DNA of 64,000 nucleotides, from contig NZ_CP039903.1 of the NCBI RefSeq assembly GCF_005221385.1, forward strand, positions 1,922,001 to 1,986,000, read 5' to 3'. The notes under the pieces are model-generated. The model had not been told where the DNA came from. It saw only the letters and a list, made by a program, of their open reading frames with translations, and did no database searches. A program made the position numbers and the translations under genes. Source of the DNA: Agrobacterium tumefaciens. GTDB lineage: Bacteria; Pseudomonadota; Alphaproteobacteria; Rhizobiales; Rhizobiaceae. Positions 48,891 to 58,696 of the stretch are shown here, piece by piece (within the stretch, counting starts at the first letter, position 1; each line of letters starts with the position of its first letter).

Positions 48891-51800
48891 ATGCCGAAGC
48901 GCCAAGATATCAAGTCCATCCTCATCATCGGCGCGGGACCGATCGTCATCGGTCAGGCATGTGAATTCGACTATTCCGGCACGCAGGCCTGCAAGGCGCT
49001 GAAGGAAGAGGGTTACCGGGTCATTCTGGTCAACTCCAACCCCGCGACCATCATGACCGATCCGGGCCTTGCCGACGCCACTTATGTCGAGCCGATCACG
49101 CCCGAAGTCGTGGCGAAGATCATCGCCAAGGAACGCCCGGACGCGCTGCTTCCGACCATGGGCGGCCAGACCGCGCTCAACACTGCGCTTTCTCTCAAGC
49201 GCATGGGCGTTCTCGACCGTTACAATGTCGAAATGATCGGCGCAAAGCCGGAAGCCATCGACATGGCCGAAGACCGCGCTCTCTTCCGCGAAGCCATGGC
49301 GCGCATCGGCCTTGAAACGCCGAAATCTATGCTGGCCAACGCGACCGAAATCAAGGATGCCGACCGCAAGACCCATGAGGCGGCGCGCGCTGAGCTGAAG
49401 GCAAAGCTTTCCGGCGCTGAACTGGACAAGGCGCTGGATGATCTCGAAAACCAGTGGAACCTCGGCGAGACTGACCGCAAGCAGCGCTACATGGCCCATG
49501 CGATTGCGATTGCCGCGCAGGCAATCGACCATGTCGGCCTGCCCGCCATCATCCGCCCGTCCTTCACGCTCGGCGGCACCGGCGGCGGCATTGCCTATAA
49601 CCGCTCGGAATTCTTCGACATCGTCTCGGGCGGCCTCGATGCCTCGCCGACCACCGAAGTGCTGGTCGAAGAATCGGTTCTCGGCTGGAAGGAATATGAG
49701 ATGGAAGTGGTCCGCGACACGGCGGACAATTGCATCATCATCTGCTCCATCGAAAACATCGATCCGATGGGCGTCCACACGGGTGACTCGATCACGGTTG
49801 CGCCGGCGCTGACCCTGACCGACAAAGAATACCAGATCATGCGCAACGCCTCGATTGCGGTGCTGCGCGAGATCGGCGTGGAAACCGGCGGCTCGAACGT
49901 GCAGTTCGCCGTCAATCCGAAAGATGGCCGCCTCGTCGTCATCGAAATGAACCCGCGCGTCTCGCGCTCGTCCGCACTGGCATCGAAGGCCACCGGCTTC
50001 CCGATTGCCAAGATCGCCGCCAAGCTCGCCATCGGCTACACGCTGGACGAGCTGGAAAACGACATTACCGGCGGTGCGACGCCGGCATCCTTCGAGCCTT
50101 CGATCGACTACGTCGTCACCAAGATCCCGCGTTTCGCCTTCGAGAAATTCCCGGGCGCTTCGCCGATCCTCACCACCGCCATGAAGTCGGTCGGCGAAGT
50201 CATGGCAATCGGCCGCACCTTCGCCGAATCGCTGCAGAAGGCTCTGCGCGGCATGGAAACCGGCCTCACCGGTCTCGATGAAATCGAAATCCCCGGCTTT
50301 GAGGAAGGCGAAGGCTCCAAGAACGCCATCCGCGCCGCCATCGGCACGCCGACGCCGGACCGTCTGCGCATGGTCGCCCAGGCGCTGCGCATGGGCATGA
50401 CCGAAGAGGAAGTCCACGAAAACTCGAAGATCGATCCGTGGTTCATCGCCCAGTTCAAGGCCATCGTCGACATGGAAGCCCGCATCCGCGAGCACGGCCT
50501 GCCGCAGGATGCCGAAAACCTGCGCATGCTCAAAGCCATGGGCTTTTCCGACGCCCGCCTCGCCAGCCTGACGTCCAAGCGCCCGAAGGAAGTGGCCGAG
50601 CTGCGCAACAGCCTCAATGTTCGCCCGGTCTTCAAGCGCATCGACACCTGCGCGGCCGAATTCGCTTCGCCGACCGCTTACATGTATTCGACCTATGAAA
50701 TCCCCTTCGTCGGCGCCGCCCGTTCGGAAGCGCAGGTTTCCGACCGCAAGAAAGTCGTCATCCTCGGTGGTGGTCCGAACCGCATCGGCCAGGGCATCGA
50801 GTTCGATTATTGCTGCTGCCATGCCGCCTTCGCGCTGAAGGATGCCGGCTTCGAAGCGATCATGATCAACTGTAACCCGGAAACGGTTTCCACCGACTAC
50901 GACACCTCCGACCGCCTCTATTTCGAACCGCTGACGGCCGAAGACGTGATCGAGATCATGCGTGCCGAACAGGAAAAGGGTGAACTCGTCGGCGTCATCG
51001 TGCAGTTCGGCGGCCAGACCCCGCTGAAGCTTGCCGAAGCGCTGGAAAAGAACGGTATCCCGATCCTCGGCACAGCGCCTGACATGATCGACCTTGCCGA
51101 AGACCGCGACCGCTTCCAGAAACTGCTGATGAAGCTGGACCTCGCCCAGCCGAACAACGGCATCGCCTATTCGGTCGAGCAGGCCCGCCTCGTCGCGTCT
51201 GAAATCGGCTTCCCGCTGGTGGTTCGCCCGTCCTACGTTCTGGGTGGCCGCGCCATGCAGATCATCCATTCGGAAGGCCAGCTCCAGACCTATCTGCTCG
51301 ACACGGTTCCGGGCCTGGTGCCTGAGGACATCAAGCAGCGTTACCCGAACGACAAGACCGGCCAGATCAACACCCTGCTCGGCAAGAACCCGCTTCTGTT
51401 CGACAGCTACCTGACCAACGCCGTCGAAGTGGACGTCGATGCGCTTTGCGACGGCGAAAGCGTCTTCGTTTCCGGCATCATGGAACACATCGAAGAAGCC
51501 GGCATCCACTCGGGCGATAGCGCCTGCTCGCTGCCGTCCCGTTCACTGAGCAAGGAAACCCTTGACGAGCTGGAACGCCAGACGACGGCACTTGCAAAAG
51601 CGCTTAATGTCGGCGGCCTGATGAACGTGCAATACGCCATCAAGGACGGCACGATCTACGTTCTCGAAGTCAACCCGCGCGCCTCGCGCACCGTGCCTTT
51701 CGTGGCGAAGACCATCGGCGCGCCGATTGCCAAGATTGCCGCCCGCGTCATGGCCGGTGAAAAGCTCGGCGCGGCGATTGCGGCTTACGGCGAAAAGCCT

Positions 51801-52379
51801 GATCCGCGCAACCTGAAGCACATCGCCGTCAAGGAAGCCGTCTTCCCCTTCGCCCGCTTCCCCGGCGTCGACATTCTGCTCGGACCGGAAATGCGCTCGA
51901 CCGGTGAAGTCATCGGCCTCGACACGGATTTCGCGCTGGCCTTCGCCAAGAGCCAGCTCGGCGCCGGCGTCGACCTGCCGCGCTCCGGCACCGTCTTTGT
52001 CTCGGTGCGTGACGACGATAAGGAAGGCGTTCTCCCCGCCATCCGCATTCTGGTGGAAAGCGGCTTCAAAGTCGTGGCGACCGGCGGCACCCAGCGTTTC
52101 CTCGCAGAACGGGGCGTCAACGCTGAAAAGATCAACAAGGTGCAGGAAGGCCGTCCGCATATCGAAGATGCCATCCGAAACCGCCAGGTCCAGCTCGTCA
52201 TCAATACCACTGATAGCAACAAGGCGATTTCCGATAGCAAGTCGCTGCGTCGTGCAACACTGATGCAGAAGGTACCCTACTACACAACCATGGCCGGCGC
52301 GGAAGCCGCCGCCCTTGCCATCAAGGCGCTGAAGGCCGGCAATCTGGAAGTGAAGCCGCTGCAGAGCTATTTCCAGTAA
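48891..52379 (+). CDS. carB: Carbamoyl-phosphate synthase large subunit
   Basis: 1162 residues from the ATG at 48891, preceded by GAGAGAG. Two homologous ATP-grasp halves: the first opens [20 protein letters not shown], and the second reads [19 protein letters not shown] from about residue 620. The C-terminal MGS-like allosteric domain (about 1020-1160) starts [18 protein letters not shown] and has [15 protein letters not shown]. The protein is about 90 residues longer than E. coli CarB, with a helical insert near residues 150-195, as usual in Rhizobiales. It makes carbamoyl phosphate from bicarbonate, ammonia and two ATP, with CarA. Confidence 0.97.
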   Translation: MPKRQDIKSILIIGAGPIVIGQACEFDYSGTQACKALKEEGYRVILVNSNPATIMTDPGLADATYVEPITPEVVAKIIAKERPDALLPTMGGQTALNTALSLKRMGVLDRYNVEMIGAKPEAIDMAEDRALFREAMARIGLETPKSMLANATEIKDADRKTHEAARAELKAKLSGAELDKALDDLENQWNLGETDRKQRYMAHAIAIAAQAIDHVGLPAIIRPSFTLGGTGGGIAYNRSEFFDIVSGGLDASPTTEVLVEESVLGWKEYEMEVVRDTADNCIIICSIENIDPMGVHTGDSITVAPALTLTDKEYQIMRNASIAVLREIGVETGGSNVQFAVNPKDGRLVVIEMNPRVSRSSALASKATGFPIAKIAAKLAIGYTLDELENDITGGATPASFEPSIDYVVTKIPRFAFEKFPGASPILTTAMKSVGEVMAIGRTFAESLQKALRGMETGLTGLDEIEIPGFEEGEGSKNAIRAAIGTPTPDRLRMVAQALRMGMTEEEVHENSKIDPWFIAQFKAIVDMEARIREHGLPQDAENLRMLKAMGFSDARLASLTSKRPKEVAELRNSLNVRPVFKRIDTCAAEFASPTAYMYSTYEIPFVGAARSEAQVSDRKKVVILGGGPNRIGQGIEFDYCCCHAAFALKDAGFEAIMINCNPETVSTDYDTSDRLYFEPLTAEDVIEIMRAEQEKGELVGVIVQFGGQTPLKLAEALEKNGIPILGTAPDMIDLAEDRDRFQKLLMKLDLAQPNNGIAYSVEQARLVASEIGFPLVVRPSYVLGGRAMQIIHSEGQLQTYLLDTVPGLVPEDIKQRYPNDKTGQINTLLGKNPLLFDSYLTNAVEVDVDALCDGESVFVSGIMEHIEEAGIHSGDSACSLPSRSLSKETLDELERQTTALAKALNVGGLMNVQYAIKDGTIYVLEVNPRASRTVPFVAKTIGAPIAKIAARVMAGEKLGAAIAAYGEKPDPRNLKHIAVKEAVFPFARFPGVDILLGPEMRSTGEVIGLDTDFALAFAKSQLGAGVDLPRSGTVFVSVRDDDKEGVLPAIRILVESGFKVVATGGTQRFLAERGVNAEKINKVQEGRPHIEDAIRNRQVQLVINTTDSNKAISDSKSLRRATLMQKVPYYTTMAGAEAAALAIKALKAGNLEVKPLQSYFQ

Positions 52380-52421
52380 GCGGCCTGCGGGAAATCCACG
52401 CCGTTACGTGCTGAATGAAAA

Positions 52422-52457
52422 CGAAACGCCGCGGGTCACAAGATCCGCGGCGTTTCG
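52422..52457 (+). terminator. Hairpin after carB
   Basis: 13-bp perfect stem CGAAACGCCGCGG / CCGCGGCGTTTCG with a 10-base loop. The T-run is weak, so efficiency is uncertain. Confidence 0.55.
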
Positions 52458-52524
52458 CATTGCGTAATCCCCCTGCAATCCGTTTCCGGTATCAAAAACG
52501 CATCATTCCCACGTGAGGTTCATG

Positions 52525-52662
52525 ATGCCCTTATCCAAGACCGACATACCGCCCTCGACCGCGGGCGGAAATAGTCCGCTTATGCTTGCCCGCATGATCG
52601 CCGGCATTTCCGCGCCTGTTGACGCAACCCCGGTGATCGACACCGCAACCTTGCGGGGCTGA
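52525..52662 (+). CDS. Small ORF (45 residues) upstream of the Arc-like gene
   Basis: ATG 52525 lies 6 nt after GAGG. The product starts MPLSKTDIPPSTAGG and ends TATLRG, and the stop is 4 bp before the next start, so the two could be translated together. It holds a short amphipathic stretch (MLARMIAGISAPV). I recognise no family. It is too short to judge codon bias with confidence. Confidence 0.45.
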   Translation: MPLSKTDIPPSTAGGNSPLMLARMIAGISAPVDATPVIDTATLRG

Positions 52663-52666
52663 AGCG

Positions 52667-52855
52667 ATGGCAGGACGTCCGCCGGGACCGGAACGGGTGG
52701 CTTTTCCGCTGCGGATCGAACCCGCAATATTGAACGTGATCAGGAACACTGCCAGCGGCGAATTGCGCAGCATCAATGCCCAGATCGAGATCTTGCTCAA
52801 GGAAGCCCTGCACCATCGCGCCGCGGCGGATGAAGTGAGCGAGCCGCAGGGCTAG
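52667..52855 (+). CDS. Arc-like ribbon-helix-helix DNA-binding protein
   Basis: 62 residues. The core FPLRIEPAILNVIRNTASGE...RSINAQIEILLKEAL is an Arc/MetJ-type ribbon-helix-helix: one beta strand that reads DNA bases (RVAFPLRIEP) and two helices. Antitoxins and small repressors use this fold. No toxin gene recognised; the 45-residue ORF upstream is the only partner. Its last codons overlap the end of the convergent diguanylate cyclase gene by 4 bp. Confidence 0.75.
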   Translation: MAGRPPGPERVAFPLRIEPAILNVIRNTASGELRSINAQIEILLKEALHHRAAADEVSEPQG

Positions 52856-53991
52856 GCCGCCAGCGCCTCGCGCACACAGTTACGCCCTTCGCTCTTGGCC
52901 CGGTAAAGGGCGCGATCCGCCATTTCCGCCAGCGTCTGCAGGTCGCAGCGCATCTCGCCCGCGGTCGCAACGCCGATGCTGATCGTGACACCAACGCGCA
53001 ACCCACCGCAATCAACGTCGTTGACCGCAACCGCATTGCGAATACGCTCGCCGATAACAGAGGCTTTCTGACCACCCGCACCCGGCAGGAAGATGATGAA
53101 TTCCTCACCACCGTACCGCGCCAATACATCGCCGCCGCGTATGCTGCCGCCGATGCGTTTTGCCACTTCCTGAAGGACGCTGTCACCGACGGCATGGCCA
53201 AAACGGTCGTTGATCGATTTGAAGTGATCGATATCCAGCAGCATGGCCGCATCGGCAGGATCGGGCGCCGCAGGCATCGCCTGGAAAAAGAACCGGCGGT
53301 TCTTGACGCCGGTCAGCGGGTCGGTATTGGCAAGAACCAGCAATTTCCGTTCGGACCGCTCGGCCACCAGCATCATCACGAACAGCGCGATGGCGAAATT
53401 CAACATGATGATGAAGAAAAACGCATTGACCAGGTTGATGGTGGCATAGTCCGGGAAAAATATGCTCTTCACCACAGAGAGCGAAATCAGACCGGAAATC
53501 CCGGCGATTGCGCCAAGCGCCAGACGGGAGAGAAGCCGCTCCTTGCGCCACCTTGCGAAAAGCCCAACCGCGCCCGCAAGATAGGCGAGAGCCGCGCAGC
53601 CATTGAACAAAGCCGCGCGATACGCATTGTTTTCAGCCACTTGCAGCGCGACGACAATCGCCAGCAGCGCGACAAGACAGAGGGCGACCACCGTCCGGCG
53701 GCCCACAGGGCGTCCGTCGCTCAGAACTTTCAGACCGAGCCAGATCAGCGCATAACCGATAATGCCGAAAACGACACTGCCGAGCCGCCATAAAGCCGGT
53801 GACATTATCCCCCATTCGCCGTAACCGGCGAGTGTGGAGCCAATTGTCATGGCTGCAAAGCCGGCAGCAAGAGCCACCGGGCCACGCAACCCTCGATTCG
53901 ACAACTTTAGATAGATGAAACTCAACAATCCTACAATATAAGAGCACTTCTGCATCAATATGACTGTCGTGAGGTCGAGTTCACCCAACAT
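52852..53991 (-). CDS. Membrane diguanylate cyclase (GGDEF)
   Basis: 379 residues from the ATG at 53991. About six membrane helices fill residues 1-205. A GGDEF domain follows: LANTDPLTGVKNRRFF at about residue 223 starts it. The active site is GGEEF in LARYGGEEFIIF, and an RxxD inhibitory site (RGGD) sits five residues before it, so product inhibition by c-di-GMP is likely. It makes c-di-GMP from two GTP. The membrane part is not a named sensor. It is preceded by a 133-bp very AT-rich promoter region (54,007-54,139). Confidence 0.92.
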   Translation of the reverse strand: MLGELDLTTVILMQKCSYIVGLLSFIYLKLSNRGLRGPVALAAGFAAMTIGSTLAGYGEWGIMSPALWRLGSVVFGIIGYALIWLGLKVLSDGRPVGRRTVVALCLVALLAIVVALQVAENNAYRAALFNGCAALAYLAGAVGLFARWRKERLLSRLALGAIAGISGLISLSVVKSIFFPDYATINLVNAFFFIIMLNFAIALFVMMLVAERSERKLLVLANTDPLTGVKNRRFFFQAMPAAPDPADAAMLLDIDHFKSINDRFGHAVGDSVLQEVAKRIGGSIRGGDVLARYGGEEFIIFLPGAGGQKASVIGERIRNAVAVNDVDCGGLRVGVTISIGVATAGEMRCDLQTLAEMADRALYRAKSEGRNCVREALAA

Positions 53992-54006
53992 AATATGTCC
54001 ACGCAA

Positions 54007-54139
54007 TAAATAAATAAAACCGATTCAATTATCATCGATAAGTATAAAATTTTAATAAAAATACCGAATCAAAAAATCGTAAGTTATATTCATAAAACCT
54101 AAAATACATTTTTATATATAAATAGATCAATAAAACAAT
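54007..54139. other. Very AT-rich intergenic segment
   Basis: 133 bp made almost wholly of A and T between the diguanylate cyclase start and the UdgX stop. Probably the diguanylate cyclase promoter; no gene or RNA seen. Confidence 0.5.
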
Positions 54140-55594
54140 TTATTCGAATAATCTTAGAAACTCCATGTCCTTTTTGAAGAGCAGAGTTTCCGCCTCTCTC
54201 GCCCGCACATCCGGCAGACGCAGCAGATAGGATGGATGCACCGTGACAAAAAGCGTCCGCCCTTCCTGCATGGGAAGAGGGCGGCTCCTAACTTCGGTGA
54301 CTTTCTCCTTGCCACCGGTCAGGGCATAAAGCGCCGTAGCGCCCATGGCGACGATGAGCTTCGGCTGCACCAGTGCAATTTCCTGGTTCAGCCACCAGCG
54401 GCATTGCTGGATCTCACCCGCATTCGGCCGCTGGTGAATACGCCGCTTGCCGCGTGTTTCATATTTGAAATGCTTGACGGCATTGGTGACGTAAAGCCGC
54501 CTGCGGTCCACGCCAATCTCGCCCAGCGTTCGATCAAACAGCTGACCAGCAGGACCGAGGAAAGGTTTTCCGGCAAGATCTTCGTGATCGCCCGGCTGTT
54601 CACCGACGATCATGACATCCGCATTTTCCGGCCCCTCGCCAAAAACAGTTTGTGTCGCCTTGCAATGCAGCGGACATCGGGTGCATTCGCCTGCCTGCCG
54701 CCTCAGGGACCCAAGCGAATCTTCCAGTTCCTGCGGGGCCTCCTTCCGCGCCGCGGCGGCAACGGCCTGCAGGCGGTGATGAAACGGCTGCGGCTGGCTT
54801 GCCGCCTTGGCCGCCATATCAAGCACCCGCGCCTCCGCGCCCAGAATGAGGCCGGGAATGAGATCCGCTTCCGGCAGGTTCTTCCAGTATTTTTTTGGCA
54901 TCTCCGCCGTCATCGCCTTGATCTTCAAGCGGGCCGGATTGAAAATATTGGCATAATAGGTCCGCCAGAGATCGTCCGTTTCATCTTTCAGGTCGGGTTG
55001 AGCGGCGGCCTCCCGCGACGTCTGCAACACGCTTCCATCCCATCGCGCAGACCCTTTCGGCGTCGCGATCAGCCAGTCCATGTCAGTGAACCGCCGCTGG
55101 AAAAACGGCGCCTCGCGCTCGACAATGAAATGATCCGGCTCAAACCAGGCGACGAAGCGCCGTCGCCCACCCTGCCCCTGCGGTAATGGTAACTCCTTGA
55201 AACGAACGAAGGCCGTCATCTTGTGACAGTCACGGCGGACGGATTTTTCGAGCAGTCGCGCTTGTGAAACATCCGGATCGGACTTGAACTGCAACAGGGC
55301 GCGATCCTGCCTAAGCCGCCACAACAGCCGGTATAGTAACGCAAAACGGCCATTATCGCTGTGACAGATCACCGCCTGCGCCAGCGCCACGAAGGCGGAC
55401 GGAACGGAAACCTGTGCTTCCCCAACCCTGGGTGTCGGCAACGGCTCACCGGCAAAATCCAGCAGCCCCGCTTCGTCATCCCGCAGCTGCCAGTCAATCG
55501 CTTCCGGTGGTATATTGGCGGCAAGCGCCATCCGAGCCGCGTCACGCCACTCGCCGAAATCGCCCCGCCCTTCCAGAACCGGGCCGTACATCAC
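54140..55594 (-). CDS. udgX: DUF4130-UdgX fusion, uracil-DNA glycosylase superfamily
   Basis: 484 residues. The first 250 or so match DUF4130 (RRDCHKMTAFVRFKE, HFIVEREAPFFQRRF, YWKNLPEADLIPGL). The C-terminal 200 are a family-4-like uracil glycosylase: a FeS-type cysteine pair in ECTRCPLHCKAT, motif A GEQPGDHEDLAGKPFLGPAG from residue 331, YVTNAVKHFKY, the loop GKRRIHQRP with His387, a further Cys in IQQCRWWL and motif B VHPSYLLRLPD. The KRRIH loop defines UdgX, whose histidine forms a covalent bond with the uracil-site sugar in DNA. It starts inside the stop of the radical SAM gene (ATGA), so the two products are made together. Its exact lesion and fate after crosslinking are not known. Confidence 0.9.
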   Translation of the reverse strand: MMYGPVLEGRGDFGEWRDAARMALAANIPPEAIDWQLRDDEAGLLDFAGEPLPTPRVGEAQVSVPSAFVALAQAVICHSDNGRFALLYRLLWRLRQDRALLQFKSDPDVSQARLLEKSVRRDCHKMTAFVRFKELPLPQGQGGRRRFVAWFEPDHFIVEREAPFFQRRFTDMDWLIATPKGSARWDGSVLQTSREAAAQPDLKDETDDLWRTYYANIFNPARLKIKAMTAEMPKKYWKNLPEADLIPGLILGAEARVLDMAAKAASQPQPFHHRLQAVAAAARKEAPQELEDSLGSLRRQAGECTRCPLHCKATQTVFGEGPENADVMIVGEQPGDHEDLAGKPFLGPAGQLFDRTLGEIGVDRRRLYVTNAVKHFKYETRGKRRIHQRPNAGEIQQCRWWLNQEIALVQPKLIVAMGATALYALTGGKEKVTEVRSRPLPMQEGRTLFVTVHPSYLLRLPDVRAREAETLLFKKDMEFLRLFE

Positions 55595-56823
55595 AACAGC
55601 GACAATTGTTCGGGCTGCGGCGCAAACATTGCCCGCAGATCCGGCCGTTCAGTCAGTTTGCCCGGCGTCCAGCCGTCCGCAACGATAAAGGCCTTCACTT
55701 TTTTCAGAGACACCCCAAAGCGGGCAATATCCTCCAGCCGTACCCGCCGAAACCGTCGCGACGAGAGAATGGAAGCGACCGTCTTGGTGCCGAAACCCGG
55801 CACTCGCAGCAGCATTTCCCGATCCGCGACATTCACATCCACCGGAAAACGGTCGCGATTTTTGAGCGCCCATGCCAGCTTCGGATCGATATCGAGATCC
55901 AGCATGCCATCGCCACCAATCGCGGTTATCTCGCCGATGTCAAAACCGTAAAACCGATAAAGCCAGTCCGCCTGATAAAGCCTGTGCTCACGCATCAAAG
56001 GCGGCTTGATCAGCGGCAGGTTTTTCGAAGAATCCGGAATGGGGCTGAAGGCCGAATAATAGACGCGCCGCAGACCATAACTGCCATAAAGCCTGGCGCT
56101 GGTGGAGAGGATGGTGCTGTCATCGGCACCGTCAGCACCCACGATCATCTGTGTGCTCTGTCCGGCGGGCGCGAAGCGCTTGGTCCGACGCGTCCGCGCC
56201 GTTGGCTCGCCCGCCTCCTCGATCTTCAGACGGATATCGGCCATGGAGCGGCGAATATTGGCGGGCTGCTTTTCCGGCGCGAAACGACCAATACCGCTAT
56301 CGGTCGGCAACTCGATATTGATCGACAGGCGGTCCGCATAAAGCCCCGCCTCCTCTATGAGCTTCGGCGACGCTTCAGGGATCGATTTCAAATGGATATA
56401 ACCACGAAATCCATGGGTAACGCGCAGCTCCCGCGCCACGCGCACCATCTCTTCCATCGTATGATCCGAGGAGCGGATAATGCCGGAAGACAGAAACAGC
56501 CCCTCAATATAGTTGCGTCGATAGAACTCCAGCGTCAGCCACACCACCTCCTCGGCAGTAAATCGCGCGCGCTCCACATTGCTGGAGGAGCGGTTGATGC
56601 AATAGGCGCAGTCATAGATGCAAAAATTGGTGAGCAGGATTTTCAGGAGCGAAATGCAGCGCCCGTCCGGCGCATAAGCATGGCAGATACCCGACCCCTC
56701 CGTTGAACCCAGCCCGCCAGACGCAGCGGAGCTGCGTTTCGTCGTGCCGCTGGAGGCGCAGGATGCGTCATATTTCGCCGCATCGGAGAGAATGGCCAGA
56801 CGTTGCCTGATTGACTTCTTCAT
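55591..56823 (-). CDS. Putative DNA modification/repair radical SAM protein (UDG-linked)
   Basis: 410 residues from the ATG at 56823; the longer frame starts inside the LexA box and was rejected. The N-terminus reads RLAILSDAAKYDASCASSG, a family hallmark. The radical SAM cluster is in LTNFCIYDCAYC (CxxxCxxC) near residue 70. A barrel follows, with GLFLSSGIIRSSDHT and GYIHLKSIPEAS. The C-terminus has a helix-hairpin-helix DNA-binding motif (LRVPGFGTKTVASIL). The family TIGR03916 is almost always next to a DUF4130-UDG gene, as here. It likely performs radical chemistry on DNA or a nucleic-acid intermediate; no substrate is known to me. Confidence 0.9.
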   Translation of the reverse strand: MKKSIRQRLAILSDAAKYDASCASSGTTKRSSAASGGLGSTEGSGICHAYAPDGRCISLLKILLTNFCIYDCAYCINRSSSNVERARFTAEEVVWLTLEFYRRNYIEGLFLSSGIIRSSDHTMEEMVRVARELRVTHGFRGYIHLKSIPEASPKLIEEAGLYADRLSINIELPTDSGIGRFAPEKQPANIRRSMADIRLKIEEAGEPTARTRRTKRFAPAGQSTQMIVGADGADDSTILSTSARLYGSYGLRRVYYSAFSPIPDSSKNLPLIKPPLMREHRLYQADWLYRFYGFDIGEITAIGGDGMLDLDIDPKLAWALKNRDRFPVDVNVADREMLLRVPGFGTKTVASILSSRRFRRVRLEDIARFGVSLKKVKAFIVADGWTPGKLTERPDLRAMFAPQPEQLSLL

Positions 56824-56829
56824 AATTGT

Positions 56830-56844
56830 GTTCACTATATGTTC
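56830..56844. promoter_or_regulatory. Consensus alphaproteobacterial LexA (SOS) box
   Basis: GTTCACTATATGTTC, an exact GTTC-N7-GTTC, ends 7 bp before the radical SAM start codon. This is the known LexA target form in alphaproteobacteria. LexA bound here would block the two-gene transcript until DNA damage. Confidence 0.75.
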
Positions 56845-57045
56845 TATTGAAAAATGTCAATCATGCCGCTTAACTCCATGAATGGACGTATAAAATTGAC
56901 CGCCTCAAATTTGCTGGCATTTCGCTGTCGTCTTCTGATATAGTCGGCTTAGTTATGATTTTGGCATGGTTCCGGAGTTCCTCTCCGGAACCTGTTTCTT
57001 TTTGTGTCTGCAAGTAAAAGCGACAGGACTGCGAAGGATAAAAAA

Positions 57046-57522
57046 ATGGTAGAAAAAGTGCCGATGACTCAGGGTGGATTCGTCAAGCTGCAGGAGGAGC
57101 TGCGCTTTCGCCAGCAGGAGGAACGTCCCCGTATCATCGAGGCAATTGCGGAAGCGCGCGCCCATGGCGACCTTTCGGAAAATGCCGAATACCACGCTGC
57201 CAAGGAAGCCCAGAGCCATAATGAAGGCCGCATCACCGAACTGGAAGACCTGACCGCGCGCGCGGAGGTCATCGACCTTTCCAAGATGTCCGGTTCCAAG
57301 ATCAAGTTCGGCGCCACCGTCAAGCTGGTCGATGAGGACAGCGACGAGGAAAAGACCTACCAGATCGTCGGCGACCAGGAAGCCGATGTGAAGGCAGGCC
57401 GCATTTCCATCTCTTCGCCCATCGCCCGTGCCTTGATCGGCAAGGAAGTCGGCGACAGCATCGAAGTCAACGCCCCGGGCGGCGCCAAGGGTTACGAAAT
57501 CCTCGCGGTACAGTGGGGCTGA
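57046..57522 (+). CDS. greA: Transcription elongation factor GreA
   Basis: 158 residues from the ATG at 57046, with AAGGA upstream. The N-terminal coiled coil has [13 protein letters not shown] and the tip motif [14 protein letters not shown], whose acidic residues promote RNA cleavage in the RNA polymerase secondary channel. The C-terminal FKBP-like domain has [11 protein letters not shown] and [15 protein letters not shown]. It rescues backtracked polymerase. It is divergent from the radical SAM gene, and a terminator follows. Confidence 0.97.
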   Translation: MVEKVPMTQGGFVKLQEELRFRQQEERPRIIEAIAEARAHGDLSENAEYHAAKEAQSHNEGRITELEDLTARAEVIDLSKMSGSKIKFGATVKLVDEDSDEEKTYQIVGDQEADVKAGRISISSPIARALIGKEVGDSIEVNAPGGAKGYEILAVQWG

Positions 57523-57533
57523 TGAGCCTCACC

Positions 57534-57564
57534 GCAATGCGCCCCTCGCGGGCGCATTGCTTTC
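57534..57564 (+). terminator. greA terminator
   Basis: Perfect stem GCAATGCGCCC / GGGCGCATTGC with a 5-base loop, followed by TTTCT. Confidence 0.8.
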
Positions 57565-57609
57565 TGACATATCAAACCGCCAAACCAGCCGCAGAGACGG
57601 AAGCCCATC

Positions 57610-58665
57610 TTGTCCCACGTCAGTCTGAAAGATGTGCAGGTGCTTGCGCCGAACTTCAAGCGCAGGCTCTCCGGCGTCACCTCCACCATCGTTCAGCTCA
57701 TTCCGGTGCAGAACCGGCTGGGACAGAAAGTGGCCGTCATCGGCCCCGGCCTGCCACCGCATCTGCCGCATGTGCGCTTCCACGATCTGTGGCGTCTCTG
57801 GCAAAACGGGCCATTCGGCGCCCCCCGCATCTGGCACGCCCGCCGCAATCTTGAAATGCTGCCGGGCATTTTCATGCGTGATGTACTGCGCATGAAGGTA
57901 AAGCTGCTCTTCACCTCGGCCGCACAGAGGCGGCATTCCGCCTATACCCGCTTTCTGATTTCGAAGATGGATGCGGTCGTTGCGACAAACGGCCGTTCCG
58001 GCGCGTTTCTGGAAGTTCCCCACAGGGTCGTCATGCACGGCGTCGATACCGAGCTGTTTCACCCGGCGACGGGCGCCGAGGATACCATCGCGTCAACCGG
58101 CCTGCCGGGGCAATATCTGATCGGCTGTTTCGGGCGGGTGCGCCACCAGAAGGGCACCGACCTCTTCGTGCGCGCCATGATCGAGCTTCTGCCACACTAT
58201 CCGGAATGGACAGCCGTGGTTTCCGGCCGCGTGACGGCGGAACACAAGGCCTTTGGCGATACGCTGAAGGCCGATGTTGCCACGGCCGGCCTTTCCGACC
58301 GCATCGTGTTTCAGGGCGAAGTCGATGACATAAAGCCCTGGTATCGGCGACTGACGCTCTATGTCGCGCCGTCACGCAATGAGGGTTTCGGCTTGACGCC
58401 ACTGGAGGCCATGGCCTCGCAGACGGCGGTCGTTACCAGCAATGCCGGCGCCTATGAAGAAATGACCGTCAAGGGCGAGACCGGCATGGTCGTCGAGGCC
58501 GGGGACTATGCATCGCTCAGGGATGCGATAAAGCCCTATCTTGCGGACCCTGCTCTGGCCAAGAGCCATGCGCTCGCCGGGCTTGCGCATGTGCGCACCA
58601 CATTCCCGCTGGAAAAAGAGGCGACAAGTCTCGGTGCGGTTTATGACGCGCTACGGCGCGGATAA
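57610..58665 (+). CDS. lpcC: Glycosyltransferase, LPS-core mannosyltransferase type
   Basis: 351 residues from a TTG at 57610. It is a GT-B fold, GT4 family: VVMHGVDTELFHP, GCFGRVRHQKGTDLFVRAM at the nucleotide-sugar site and the E-x7-E motif in SRNEGFGLTPLEAMASQTAVV. The size and N-terminus (NFKRRLSGVTSTIVQL) match LpcC, which adds mannose to Kdo of the rhizobial lipopolysaccharide core, as I recall it. Act site: cytoplasmic face of the inner membrane. It follows greA and its terminator, so it likely has its own promoter. The symbol rests on family resemblance. Confidence 0.85.
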   Translation: MSHVSLKDVQVLAPNFKRRLSGVTSTIVQLIPVQNRLGQKVAVIGPGLPPHLPHVRFHDLWRLWQNGPFGAPRIWHARRNLEMLPGIFMRDVLRMKVKLLFTSAAQRRHSAYTRFLISKMDAVVATNGRSGAFLEVPHRVVMHGVDTELFHPATGAEDTIASTGLPGQYLIGCFGRVRHQKGTDLFVRAMIELLPHYPEWTAVVSGRVTAEHKAFGDTLKADVATAGLSDRIVFQGEVDDIKPWYRRLTLYVAPSRNEGFGLTPLEAMASQTAVVTSNAGAYEEMTVKGETGMVVEAGDYASLRDAIKPYLADPALAKSHALAGLAHVRTTFPLEKEATSLGAVYDALRRG

Positions 58666-58696
58666 CGCTCGGCAAAGCAGCTGCAAAGCCCGCCGT

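Noticed and set aside
48786..51509. A 907-codon open frame antisense to carB
   Set aside because: Its composition (Arg, Asp, His, Gly-rich, no domains) is that of a mirror frame of high-GC coding DNA; carB itself is unmistakable.
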